From DOZZ01 sp963792655 (GTDB lineage: Bacteria; Acidobacteriota; Terriglobia; Bryobacterales; Bryobacteraceae), in NCBI GenBank assembly GCA_963792655.1, contig CAWBWU010000011.1, positions 310,001-374,000 on the forward strand: a stretch of DNA of 64,000 nucleotides, in the 5' to 3' direction. The first letter of the stretch is position 1. Each line of letters starts with the position of its first letter. The notes beneath the pieces were generated by a model that was not told where the DNA came from, searched no databases, and worked only from the letters and a program-made list of their open reading frames with translations. The position numbers and the translations under genes are program-made. This document shows positions 10,425 to 18,761 of the stretch, piece by piece.

Positions 10425-11825
10425 ATGGCCACCGCCCAACCCACACCCCAAAGGCTGGCGCGCGTACTGGGCCTCTTCGAAGCCTTCTCTCTGGTCGTTA
10501 GCGCGGTGCTCGGGACGTCGATCTTTCTGGTCCCCTCTGCCGTGGCTGCTCAGGTTCCGTTCTTCGCCGGAATCGCAGGAGTGTGGATTGCGGGAGGCCT
10601 CTTCAGCCTGGCGGGCGCGCTCACCTATGCCGAGCTAGCGGCCATGCTGCCCGAGGCCGGCGGCGGCTACGTTTATCTGGGCGAAGCTTTCGGGCCGCTC
10701 GCATCGTTCCTGTTCGTATGGACGGATTGCCTGCTGGTTCGGCCCGGCGCCGCTGCTGCGATCAGCGTTGGGTTCGCTGCCTATGCTTTGTCGTTGTTCC
10801 CTGCGCCGGCCGGAGTTGCGCCGTCAATCGCACAAGCGTGCCTCGCCATCGTCGTGATCCTGGTGATCGGGCTATTGAATGTTCTCGGCACGAAGCTATC
10901 GGGCTCCGTCCAAGTGGCCGGAACAATTTTCAAAGCCGGCGCCCTCCTCTTGTTGATTTCGCTTCCGTTCTGGTTCGCCACTCACGTACACAGCGCATAT
11001 CTGCAGCCGATCCTGCCTGCAAAGTGGACGATCCCAACGTGGCAAGGCCTCGGGGCGGGCATGGTCGCGGTGTTCTGGTCTTACGGCGGGTGGGATCAGT
11101 TGAGTCACATGGCGGAGGAGGTGCGCAGTCCGGAGAAGAATTTGGCGCGTGCATTCGGGTGGGGGCTGGCAACCGTCACGATGCTGTTTGTGGGTGCATC
11201 GGTCGCGATCCACAGTGTGTTCACGATCGCTCAGGTTGCACGAAGCCAGGCAATCGGCTCGGATTATTTCAGCGCCCTGCTCGGGCCCGTGGGCGCCATT
11301 TTAATTGCGGCGGTCGTTTTTGTCGCTGCAATCACGTCGGCTCACATGGCCTTGATGTCGGGCTCGCGGGCTTGTTTCGCCATTGCGCGCAGCGGGTCTT
11401 TTCCTGCGGCACTCGCGCGCCTGCATCCGCGATTCGGAACACCAGCGAACTCGGTTCTGGCGCTTACCTTTTGGTCTTGCGTGTTGGTGGCCGGCAACGC
11501 GTTCGTCGCGGTCGGCTCGCGCCCGTTATACGTCGTGCTGTTCACTTACGTCATGTTCGGGTTGCTGCTATTTACCGGACTGATCTATGCATCGGCTATT
11601 CGCCTGCGCATGCGGCACCCGGAATGGAAGCGCCCTTACCGCGTCTGGGCTTATCCATTCACGCCGCTGGCCGGCATTGCAGTGAACACGATCTTACTTC
11701 TCTCGATGTTGATCAACACGCGGTGGGAAGCACTTTCGGCCGCTGCTATCATCCTGCTTGGATGCCCGCTGTATTGGCTGGCAAGCAAGAATGCAAAACA
11801 TGTACCGCCGCCCGTACGGGCCTGA
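10425..11825 (+). CDS. APC-superfamily amino acid permease
   Basis: 466 residues with about 12 hydrophobic segments. The first helix pattern ARVLGLFEAFSLVVSAVLGTSIFLVP and the conserved TYAELAAMLPEAGGGYVYLGEAFG are typical of LAT/APC amino acid permeases. Later YGGWDQLSHMAEEVRSPEKNLARA matches the helix 6-7 region of the family. Inner membrane; the amino acid carried is not readable from sequence. The gene overlaps the following hydrolase by 35 bases, and with the kynurenine-type enzymes downstream it may import tryptophan or kynurenine, which is inference from context only. Confidence 0.86.
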   Translation: MATAQPTPQRLARVLGLFEAFSLVVSAVLGTSIFLVPSAVAAQVPFFAGIAGVWIAGGLFSLAGALTYAELAAMLPEAGGGYVYLGEAFGPLASFLFVWTDCLLVRPGAAAAISVGFAAYALSLFPAPAGVAPSIAQACLAIVVILVIGLLNVLGTKLSGSVQVAGTIFKAGALLLLISLPFWFATHVHSAYLQPILPAKWTIPTWQGLGAGMVAVFWSYGGWDQLSHMAEEVRSPEKNLARAFGWGLATVTMLFVGASVAIHSVFTIAQVARSQAIGSDYFSALLGPVGAILIAAVVFVAAITSAHMALMSGSRACFAIARSGSFPAALARLHPRFGTPANSVLALTFWSCVLVAGNAFVAVGSRPLYVVLFTYVMFGLLLFTGLIYASAIRLRMRHPEWKRPYRVWAYPFTPLAGIAVNTILLLSMLINTRWEALSAAAIILLGCPLYWLASKNAKHVPPPVRA

Positions 11826-12510
11826 CCCCAATCACTTCGGACATCTGAGAATCCCGGAAGGCGCAGACAAGTATCCACTGGCGGTCGTCATTCACGGCGG
11901 CTTCTGGCGCGACCGGTTTGACTTGAGTCATATGGAGCCCGTTTGCGAGACCCTGCAGACGCAGGGTCTCGCGACGTGGAGTTTGGAATACCGCCGTTTG
12001 GGCCAAACTGGCGGTGGTTGGCCCGGAACCGTGGACGATGTGATTGCGGCGGCCAACTACCGCACTCAACTTGCGGCCGAGTTCCCAATCGATTTGGAAC
12101 GGTGCGTCGCGATCGGATATTCCGCAGGTGGCCACCTGGCTCTGTGTGTTGCCTCGACCGATCGAACACTGCGAGGAGTGGTGTCGCTTGCGGGCGTCGC
12201 TGACCTTCAGTTGGCTTGGGACCTGCGACTGAGCAACTACGTGGTGAATGACTTTCTTGGCGGATCCCCGGAGGGCGCGCCAACCGCGTCGCCGATGAAC
12301 CGGCCCATCGCCATTCCGCAAAGACTCATCCACGGTGAACTGGACGAGAGCGTGCCGATCGAAGTCGCTCGCAGCTACGCCCGTCACAAGCGTGAGGCAG
12401 GCGAAGACGTTGAACTGATCGAGCTCGCCGGAACGACGCACCAGGATCTGGTCAATCCGGAATCGAGCGCGTGGCCAGTGGTCAGGAAGACGATTGCTGC
12501 GCTGCTCTAG
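11791..12510 (+). CDS. Alpha/beta hydrolase, kynurenine-formamidase-like
   Basis: 239 residues from ATG 11791, inside the permease end. The oxyanion-hole motif HGGFW (35-39) and nucleophile elbow GYSAGGH (Ser111) resemble arylformamidases (HGGYW) of tryptophan breakdown; the remaining triad members are probably the Asp in GELDESVPIE and the His in GTTHQDLV near the end. No signal peptide, so cytosolic. The 3' end overlaps the kynureninase-like gene on the other strand by 29 bases. Arylformamidase would hydrolyse N-formylkynurenine to kynurenine; a general BD-FAE esterase is the alternative. Motif level supports the fold strongly, substrate weakly. Confidence 0.78.
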   Translation: MQNMYRRPYGPDPNHFGHLRIPEGADKYPLAVVIHGGFWRDRFDLSHMEPVCETLQTQGLATWSLEYRRLGQTGGGWPGTVDDVIAAANYRTQLAAEFPIDLERCVAIGYSAGGHLALCVASTDRTLRGVVSLAGVADLQLAWDLRLSNYVVNDFLGGSPEGAPTASPMNRPIAIPQRLIHGELDESVPIEVARSYARHKREAGEDVELIELAGTTHQDLVNPESSAWPVVRKTIAALL

Positions 12511-13633
12511 CCAGTTCAGCGATGGTCAGCTCCAGTTCATCGTCACTGGTATAAAAATGCGGCGCGATGCGAATGCCCGCGCCCGGACGATAGTCGACCA
12601 GCACGCTGCGCTGTTCTAAATCGGCGACGACACGCTTGCCGTCCGGCACATCGATCGTCACGGTTCCACCGCGCCGGTGCGGATCGCGCAGGCAGTTCAC
12701 TTTGAGCCCGGCAGCGTCGGCCAGCTCAATCAGGTGTTGCGTCTGGCGCATCGACTTTGCGCGAATCTGCTCGACGCCAACCTCCAACACAATTTCGTAT
12801 CCCGAGCGCGCGGCATAGAGCGCCGGAACGTTCGGGGTGCCGGTCATGAAGCGATACGCGTTCGGAGCATAGCGGATCGGCGCGGGCGCAAAGGCGAACG
12901 GCTCGGCATGAGCCATCCACCCGGTGGACGCTGGTTCCAGGGTGTCCCAGAGATCGCGGCGAACGTACAAATAGCCGGCGCCGGGTCCACCGCATAACCA
13001 CTTCACAGAGCCACCGGTAGCGAAGTCGACACCCAGCGCGCGGACATCGACGGGAATCGTTCCCGCCGATTGATAAAGGTCAGCGATGACCATCGCGCCG
13101 ACACGATGGGCCTTTTCGATGACGGCTTGCAGGTCAAGAATGGTCGACGTGCGAAATGCAACGTGCGACACCGAAACCAGACGTGTCTCCTCATCGATGC
13201 TGTCGAGTAAGCGATCGAGCGGCACTTCGAGGCCAACCGCAGCAACCGAGCACACGCGAGCGCCTTGCCTGGCGAGCGCCTGATAGTGGTAGTCGTTCGA
13301 AGGAAAATTGAGACCGTCGGTCACGAGCCGGTTGCGTTTAGCCGACCAGTCGAAGCAGGACGTGACGATGGCCTGCGAAATCGAAACGTTCTGCTGCATG
13401 CCAACTTCACCGGACCCCGCACCGATGATGCGGCCAATCAAATCACCGACGGTGAAAGGCATTTCCCACCAGCCCTCATTCCAGGCACGAATGCCGCGAG
13501 TGGCCCACGTTTCGGCGTACTCATGCATGCGGTCGAAGGTACGCCGCGGCATCGCGCCGAGCGAGTGGTTGATCATGTAAGTCGTGGTCGCGAGGATGGG
13601 AAACTCCTCACGCCACTGAAGAAGGCCGGACAT
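12482..13633 (-). CDS. Kynureninase-like PLP enzyme (aminotransferase class V)
   Basis: 383 residues from ATG 13633. The fold-type I PLP pattern is present: a beta strand with Asp185 in VIADLYQSAG and the Schiff-base Lys211 in GGSVKWLCGGPGAGYLYVRRDL, where K-W-L-C-G-G-P-G mirrors the kynureninase motif KYLNGGPG. An upstream in-frame extension to 13720 overlaps the gatB start and lacks family sequence, so it is rejected. Kynureninase cleaves kynurenine to anthranilate and alanine; class V includes desulfurases and other lyases, so substrate is inferred mainly from the GGPG motif and the hydrolase next door. Shorter than typical KynU (about 410-460). Confidence 0.75.
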   Translation of the reverse strand: MSGLLQWREEFPILATTTYMINHSLGAMPRRTFDRMHEYAETWATRGIRAWNEGWWEMPFTVGDLIGRIIGAGSGEVGMQQNVSISQAIVTSCFDWSAKRNRLVTDGLNFPSNDYHYQALARQGARVCSVAAVGLEVPLDRLLDSIDEETRLVSVSHVAFRTSTILDLQAVIEKAHRVGAMVIADLYQSAGTIPVDVRALGVDFATGGSVKWLCGGPGAGYLYVRRDLWDTLEPASTGWMAHAEPFAFAPAPIRYAPNAYRFMTGTPNVPALYAARSGYEIVLEVGVEQIRAKSMRQTQHLIELADAAGLKVNCLRDPHRRGGTVTIDVPDGKRVVADLEQRSVLVDYRPGAGIRIAPHFYTSDDELELTIAELARAAQQSSS

Positions 13634-13697
13634 GGTGTTCCGATGATAGCCAAGGCGGCAAGGCGGTTCACTTGACCACAGCGCTATCCTGAAAATC

Positions 13698-15169
13698 ATG
13701 TCTGCGGAAGCGATCGCCAAGTACGAACCCGTGATCGGGCTGGAGGTGCATTGTCAGCTCGCGACACGAACCAAGATATTTTGCTCGTGCCCCACCAGCT
13801 TCGGCGCGCCGCCAAATACAAACGTCTGTCCGGTCTGTTTGGGGTTGCCGGGCGCGCTACCCGTGCTCAGCCGGCGAAGCCGTTGAGCTTGGCGGTGCGT
13901 GCTTCGTTGGCGCTGAATTGCACGGTGAATCCGCTCTCGCGTTTTGCCCGCAAGAACTACTTCTATCCGGACCTTCCCAAGGGCTACCAAATCTCGCAAT
14001 ACGATGAACCGCTGGCCGAGCATGGATATCTCGACATTCAGGCGGATGGGCAGGCAAAGCGCATCGGCATTACACGCGTGCACATGGAAGACGATGCCGG
14101 GAAGAGCATTCACGATGGGTTCAAAGACTCATCGAAGTTCTCGTATGTGGACCTCAACCGCTGCGGCATGCCGCTCATCGAAATCGTGAGCGAGCCCGAT
14201 ATGCGCACTTCGGCCGAGGCGTTCGCGTACATGACAGAGATCAAGCAAATTCTGCAGTTCATCGGTGTCTCGACTTGCGATATGGAGAAGGGCCACTTGC
14301 GCTGCGACGCGAACGTCTCGGTGCGGCTGCGCGGCGCGCCGAAGTTCGGCACCAAAGCCGAAGTGAAGAATCTGAACTCGTTCAGGTTCCTGAAGCAGGC
14401 CATGGATTACGAGATCGAGCGGCAAGTGGCAATTGATCGAGAGCGGAGGACGCGTCGTGCAGGAGACCCGCCTCTACAATCCGGATACAGGCGAGACGGT
14501 CAGCATGCGCAGCAAGGAATAGGCGCACGATTACCGCTATTTCCCGGAGCCCGATCTTGCGCCCCTGCGCGTGAGTGAGCAATGGCGCGAAGAGATTCGA
14601 GCCAAGACGGCAGAGCTGCCGAGACTCAATGCGCGCGCGCTTCGTCGAGAGCTACGGCTTGCGCGAGTACGATGCGCAAGTGCTGACCGCTACCAGCGCA
14701 ATGGCAAACTACTTCGAGAGTGCCGCGCGCATTTCGGGCGATCCGAAAATGACGGCGAACTGGGTCGCTGGGCGACCTCTCGGGCCTCTTGAATGCCGCG
14801 GGCAAAGACATCAGTGAGTCTCCCATCACTGCCGAGCGCCTGGGCGAACTGATCGCGTTGATCAAGAAGGGTGAACTCTCAGGCAAGCTGGCCAAAGAGG
14901 TGTTCCCGAAGATGTTTGAAAGCGGTGACGCGGCGCCGGTCATCATGGAGCGCGAAGGCCTGAAGCAGATCAGCGATACCGGCGCGTTAGACAAAATGGT
15001 AGACGACGTGTTGGCCGCCAACCCAAAGCAGGTAGAGCAGTACCGCGGCGGCAAAACTGCTGTCGCCGGCTTTTTGGTGGGCCAGGTGATGAAAGCGTCG
15101 CGCGGGCAAGCGAATCCTGCGGCCATCAACGAAATTCTGCAGCGCAAGCTTTCCGAGGTGACTATATGA
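13698..15169 (+). CDS. gatB: Asp/Glu-tRNA amidotransferase subunit B (frameshifted, one in-frame stop)
   Basis: GatB hallmarks occur in order in several frames: YEPVIGLEVHCQL with CSCP...CPVCLGLPGALPV (zinc-site region, 13730-13860), then YPDLPKGYQISQYDEPLAEHG (13960-14030), VHMEDDAGKSIHD, FNRCG-type DLNRCGMPLIEIVSEPD, CDANVSVR, and the C-terminal GatB/YqeY domain from 14789 (FLVGQVMKASRGQANP). With GatA and GatC it converts mischarged Glu-tRNA(Gln) or Asp-tRNA(Asn) to the amide form. Frame shifts are needed near 13865, 14440, 14640 and 14780. At 14520-14522 a TAG replaces the GAG expected in the conserved MRSKEEAHDYRYFPEPDL. gatA and gatC are not in the window. Confidence 0.9.
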
Positions 15170-15618
15170 TCGAAGCCGGCCAGCAAGCTCCGAATATCCA
15201 TTTGAAGACGGACCAGGGTGAGGATTTCGATCTCTCCCGCCATCGCGGCCAGAAGGTAGTGCTGTTCTTCTACCCGCGCGCGGATACTCCCGGCTGCACC
15301 ATAGAGGCCTGCGAGTTTCGCGATCAGGCAGAAAGCCTGCTTGGCAAGAAGGCGCTGGTGCTCGGCATCTCACCCGATACCACGTCGGCGCAGGCAAAGT
15401 TCAAGCAAAAGTTCGGGTTGAACTTCGTCCTCCTGGCTGATCAGGACAAGACTGCAGCCAACGCTTACGGCGTGCTCAAAGAGAAAAACATGTACGGGAA
15501 AAAGGTGATGGGCATCGAGCGCACCACGTTCCTGATTGATGAGCACGGCAAAGTATTCAAAGTGTTCAACAAGGTCAAGCCCGAAGGTCACGCGATGGAA
15601 GTGCTAGCCGCGCTTTGA
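15166..15618 (+). CDS. bcp: Thioredoxin-dependent peroxiredoxin, Bcp/PrxQ type
   Basis: 150 residues, standard size. The PrxQ motif YPRADTPGCTIEACEFRD carries the peroxidatic Cys44 and the resolving Cys49 five residues later. It reduces hydroperoxides and is recycled by thioredoxin in the cytosol. Its ATG overlaps the gatB stop (ATGA), so it is probably translated from the same transcript. The rest of the Trx fold is intact, including FLIDEHGKVFKVFNKV near the C-terminus. Confidence 0.93.
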   Translation: MIEAGQQAPNIHLKTDQGEDFDLSRHRGQKVVLFFYPRADTPGCTIEACEFRDQAESLLGKKALVLGISPDTTSAQAKFKQKFGLNFVLLADQDKTAANAYGVLKEKNMYGKKVMGIERTTFLIDEHGKVFKVFNKVKPEGHAMEVLAAL

Positions 15619-15651
15619 GTTTGGCGCAGGCATGGTTCCTATACTGGAATC

Positions 15652-16020
15652 ATGCCCTCTGGAATCATCTTCTTCGCACACGGGTCGAGCGTCGAGTCCG
15701 CCAATGAAGCAGTGCGCCAGGTCGCGCGTACAGCCGCTGAGCAGGGCGGGTTCGATCTCTACGAATCTGCGTTCCTCGAGTGCGGCCAGCCTGGTTTGCC
15801 AGGCGCGGTAGACCTGTTGATCGCTCGAGGTGCGACGAATCTACTGGTTGTCCCGTACTTTCTGACACTTGGCCTTCATCTGCAGCGGGATCTCCCGCGC
15901 ATCGTCGCGGAGGCTTCACAGCAACACCCCGATGTTCCGATTCAGGTAACTGCTCCCCTTGATGGTCATCCCGCGCTCGCTGCGATTCTTGTTTCTCGTG
16001 CTCAGGAAGCGCTCGCGTGA
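15652..16020 (+). CDS. Small CbiX/SirB-type chelatase
   Basis: 122 residues, the size of the single-domain CbiX(S) type. It starts GIIFFAHGS with the metal-site His10 and has VPYFLTLGLHLQRDLP with His76; these two histidines bind Co or Fe in class II chelatases. It would insert a divalent metal into sirohydrochlorin for siroheme or cobalamin synthesis, acting as a dimer. No other tetrapyrrole gene is nearby, so the metal is unknown. It is followed by a GTGA overlap with the flavin reductase gene, so the two are coupled. Confidence 0.84.
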   Translation: MPSGIIFFAHGSSVESANEAVRQVARTAAEQGGFDLYESAFLECGQPGLPGAVDLLIARGATNLLVVPYFLTLGLHLQRDLPRIVAEASQQHPDVPIQVTAPLDGHPALAAILVSRAQEALA

Positions 16021-16703
16021 TCGCCAGTCTCGTGGAAAGCATAGAGATCGCGCCGCTCACCCGTCACTTTGTTTTTCAGATTCCCGAGCTCGATCAGTTC
16101 GATTTCGTCCCGGGCCAGTTCATCTCACTTGTCCATGAAATCGACGGCAAGAGCATCACGCGGGCGTACTCCTTATCCGGCATGCCTGACCGGAACCGCT
16201 TTGCCATCTGCCTCAACCTGAATCCAGAAGGCCGGTTCTCGCCATTTCTGTTCGGGCTCAGCCCGGGAGGCGAGGTGGAGGCGAAAGGTCCTTACGGGGC
16301 GTTCGTCTTTCGGGAGCCCCACCATAGCGTGCTGGTCGCCACCGGAACGGGCGTGGTGCCGTTCCGCGGGATGCTTTCCAAACGCCTGGCGGAGGACCCC
16401 GACCACCGGTACACGCTGATCTTTGGCAGCCGCTATGAATCCACGCTCTTGTATCGCGAGGAGTTCGAGGCCCTCGCCGCCAAATACGCCAATTTCGACT
16501 TCTTCCCTACGATCACGCGGCCGGAGGCGACCTGGACCGGGCGGACAGGCCGCGTGCAATCCCATCTACTCGACTTTATTGGCGACAGGCGAGAAGCCGA
16601 CGTTTATATCTGCGGACTCAAGGAAATGGTCGACGATGTCCGCAAGACGTTGAAAGAGCTCGGGTTTGACCGCAAACAGATCATCTTCGAGAAATACGAC
16701 TAA
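16017..16703 (+). CDS. FAD/NAD(P)-binding oxidoreductase, ferredoxin-NADP reductase type
   Basis: 228 residues from GTG 16017 (overlaps the preceding stop). The FAD-binding RAYSLSG motif (about residue 51), the phosphate-binding GPYGAF, the NAD(P) motif ATGTGVVPFRGML and the C-terminal YICGLKEMVDDVRKTL are those of the FNR superfamily. It should move electrons between NAD(P)H and a one-electron carrier in the cytosol. No iron-sulfur or globin domain is fused. The chelatase-reductase pairing is unusual, and may reflect need for reduced metal or flavin, but that is speculative. Confidence 0.86.
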   Translation: MIASLVESIEIAPLTRHFVFQIPELDQFDFVPGQFISLVHEIDGKSITRAYSLSGMPDRNRFAICLNLNPEGRFSPFLFGLSPGGEVEAKGPYGAFVFREPHHSVLVATGTGVVPFRGMLSKRLAEDPDHRYTLIFGSRYESTLLYREEFEALAAKYANFDFFPTITRPEATWTGRTGRVQSHLLDFIGDRREADVYICGLKEMVDDVRKTLKELGFDRKQIIFEKYD

Positions 16704-16709
16704 CGATAG

Positions 16710-16738
16710 TTGACAATACCGCACGCATATTTGATACT
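16710..16738 (+). promoter_or_regulatory. Sigma70-type promoter of dnaK
   Basis: TTGACA (16710-16715), exactly 17 bases, then GATACT (16733-16738); a perfect -35 and near-perfect -10 just after the reductase stop and 62 bases before the dnaK ATG. No CIRCE element and no recognisable HAIR palindrome is seen in the same 100 bases. Confidence 0.8.
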
Positions 16739-16799
16739 GGTCTTGTACTAACGCCACCACACCGCGTTGGCAAAGTTCCAGGAGGCAACACAAATCATC

Positions 16800-18713
16800 A
16801 TGGGTAAGATCATCGGCATTGACCTCGGCACCACCAATTCGGTGGTGGCCGTCATGGAAGGCGGTCAGCCTACCGTCATTGCAAACCAGGAGGGCGCCCG
16901 GACGACGCCGTCCGTCGTCGCATTCACCAAGGGTGGCGAACGTCTGGTGGGCCAGGTCGCCAAGCGCCAGTCCATCACCAATCCCCAGAACACCATTTAC
17001 TCGGTCAAGCGCTTCATGGGACGGCACTACGACGAAGTGACCGAGGAGATGAAGCTCGTCCCGTACAAGATCGGCAAGGGCGACAACAACGACGCACGCG
17101 TCAATATCGACGGCAAGATGCAGAGCCCGCCGGAAATTTCGGCCATGGTGCTCACCAAGCTAAAGGAAGCCGCGGAGTCCTACCTGGGCGAGAAAGTTAC
17201 CGAAGCAGTCATCACTGTTCCGGCTTACTTTAACGACGCTCAGCGCCAGGCGACCAAAGACGCAGGCCGCATTGCCGGCCTTGACGTGAAGCGCATCATC
17301 AACGAGCCGACCGCTGCGGCACTCGCTTACGGTCTCGACAAGAAGAAGAACGAAACCATTGCGGTCTTCGACTTCGGCGGCGGTACGTTTGACGTTTCGA
17401 TCCTCGAAGTGGGCGACGGCGTCGTGGAAGTGAAGTCCACGAACGGCGACACCCACCTGGGCGGCGACAACATTGATTTGCGCATCATCGAGTGGGTGAT
17501 TGCGGAATTCAAGAAGGAATCGGGCATCGATCTCTCGAAAGACCAGATGGCGCTGCAGCGGCTGAAGGAAGCTGCCGAGAAGGCCAAGATGGAGCTCTCG
17601 ACGCTGCTCGAAACCGAGATCAACCTGCCCTTTATCACGGCAGATGCGACCGGCCCCAAGCACCTGGCCATTAAGCTGACCCGCGCGCGGTTTGAGCAGA
17701 TGATGGCGGACATCTTCGAGCGGACCATCGGCCCTTGCAAGCAGGCCATGGCGGACGCGAACGTGACCCCGACGCAGATCGACGAGGTCGTGCTGGTCGG
17801 CGGTTCGACGCGTATTCCGAAAGTCCAGCAGATGGTGAAGGACCTGTTCGGCAAAGAGCCCAACAAGTCTGTCAACCCGGACGAAGTGGTCGCGGTGGGC
17901 GCGGCGGTTCAGGGCGGCGTGCTGGGCGGCGAAGTGAAGGACGTGCTGCTGCTCGACGTCACACCGCTATCGCTGGGCATCGAGACTCTCGGCGGCGTCT
18001 TTACGAAGCTCATTGATCGCAACACCACGATCCCGACGCGCAAGAGTGAGACGTTCTCGACCGCTGCCGATAACCAGACCTCGGTGGAGATCAAGGTCTA
18101 TCAGGGCGAGCGTTCGATGGCGAAGGACAACCGTATGCTCGGCGTGTTCCAGCTCGTCGGCATCCCGCCTGCACCCCGCGGCATCCCGCAGGTGGAAGTC
18201 ACGTTCGATATCGACGCCAACGGCATCCTGAACGTCACCGCGAAAGATCGCGCGACGAACAACGAGCAGAAGATCACCATCACCTCTTCCTCCGGTCTGT
18301 CGAAGGACGAAGTGGAGAAGATGGCGAAGGACGCGGAATCGCACGCGGCGGACGATCGCAAACAGCGCGACCAGATCGAAGCTCGCAATCGCGCCGACGC
18401 CATGGTCTACAACGTTGAGAAAACGTTGAAAGAGCATCGCGACAAAATTGGCGCCGACGAGGCCAAGAACATCGAGGACTCGATCGAAGAGACCAAGAAG
18501 GCGATGAACGACAACGATCCGGACAAGCTGAATGCGGCGACCGATAAGTTGACGGCCGCAAGCCACAAGCTTGCCGAGGCTATGTATAAGTCGTCGGCTG
18601 CGCAGCCTGGCCAGACACCGGGCGCCGAGCAACCGCATGCAGACGGCGCTCAGTCGAAGCCGAAGGACGACGTGGTCGATGCTGAGTTCGTCGACGTAGA
18701 CGACAAGAAGTAG
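16800..18713 (+). CDS. dnaK: Chaperone DnaK (Hsp70)
   Basis: 637 residues from ATG 16800, chosen because the family begins MGKIIGIDLGTTNS; AGGAGG lies 14 bases upstream. ATPase signatures IGIDLGTTNSVVAV, IAVFDFGGGTFDVSIL and VVLVGGSTRIPKVQ are intact, as is the linker VLLLDVTPLSLGIET, followed by the peptide-binding domain and a charged lid ending DVVDAEFVDVDDKK. DnaK refolds proteins with DnaJ and GrpE. It leads the dnaK-dnaJ-hspR cluster; grpE is not here. Expression is probably controlled by HspR encoded two genes downstream. Confidence 0.97.
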   Translation: MGKIIGIDLGTTNSVVAVMEGGQPTVIANQEGARTTPSVVAFTKGGERLVGQVAKRQSITNPQNTIYSVKRFMGRHYDEVTEEMKLVPYKIGKGDNNDARVNIDGKMQSPPEISAMVLTKLKEAAESYLGEKVTEAVITVPAYFNDAQRQATKDAGRIAGLDVKRIINEPTAAALAYGLDKKKNETIAVFDFGGGTFDVSILEVGDGVVEVKSTNGDTHLGGDNIDLRIIEWVIAEFKKESGIDLSKDQMALQRLKEAAEKAKMELSTLLETEINLPFITADATGPKHLAIKLTRARFEQMMADIFERTIGPCKQAMADANVTPTQIDEVVLVGGSTRIPKVQQMVKDLFGKEPNKSVNPDEVVAVGAAVQGGVLGGEVKDVLLLDVTPLSLGIETLGGVFTKLIDRNTTIPTRKSETFSTAADNQTSVEIKVYQGERSMAKDNRMLGVFQLVGIPPAPRGIPQVEVTFDIDANGILNVTAKDRATNNEQKITITSSSGLSKDEVEKMAKDAESHAADDRKQRDQIEARNRADAMVYNVEKTLKEHRDKIGADEAKNIEDSIEETKKAMNDNDPDKLNAATDKLTAASHKLAEAMYKSSAAQPGQTPGAEQPHADGAQSKPKDDVVDAEFVDVDDKK

Positions 18714-18719
18714 TCAAAC

Positions 18720-18748
18720 CGGACCGGCTCTGAAACAGGGCCGGTCCG
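18720..18748 (+). terminator. Hairpin between dnaK and dnaJ
   Basis: CGGACCGGC (18720-18728) pairs with GCCGGTCCG (18740-18748), a perfect 9-bp GC stem with an 11-base loop, directly after the dnaK stop. No T-run follows, so it is more likely a partial terminator or mRNA-stabilising element that lowers dnaJ-hspR relative to dnaK. Confidence 0.5.
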
Positions 18749-18761
18749 CCTCTTTCCAGCT

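Noticed and set aside
16704..16799. CIRCE or HAIR heat-shock operator
   Set aside because: Neither TTAGCACTC-type nor CTTGAGT-N7-ACTCAAG-type palindromes are present here.
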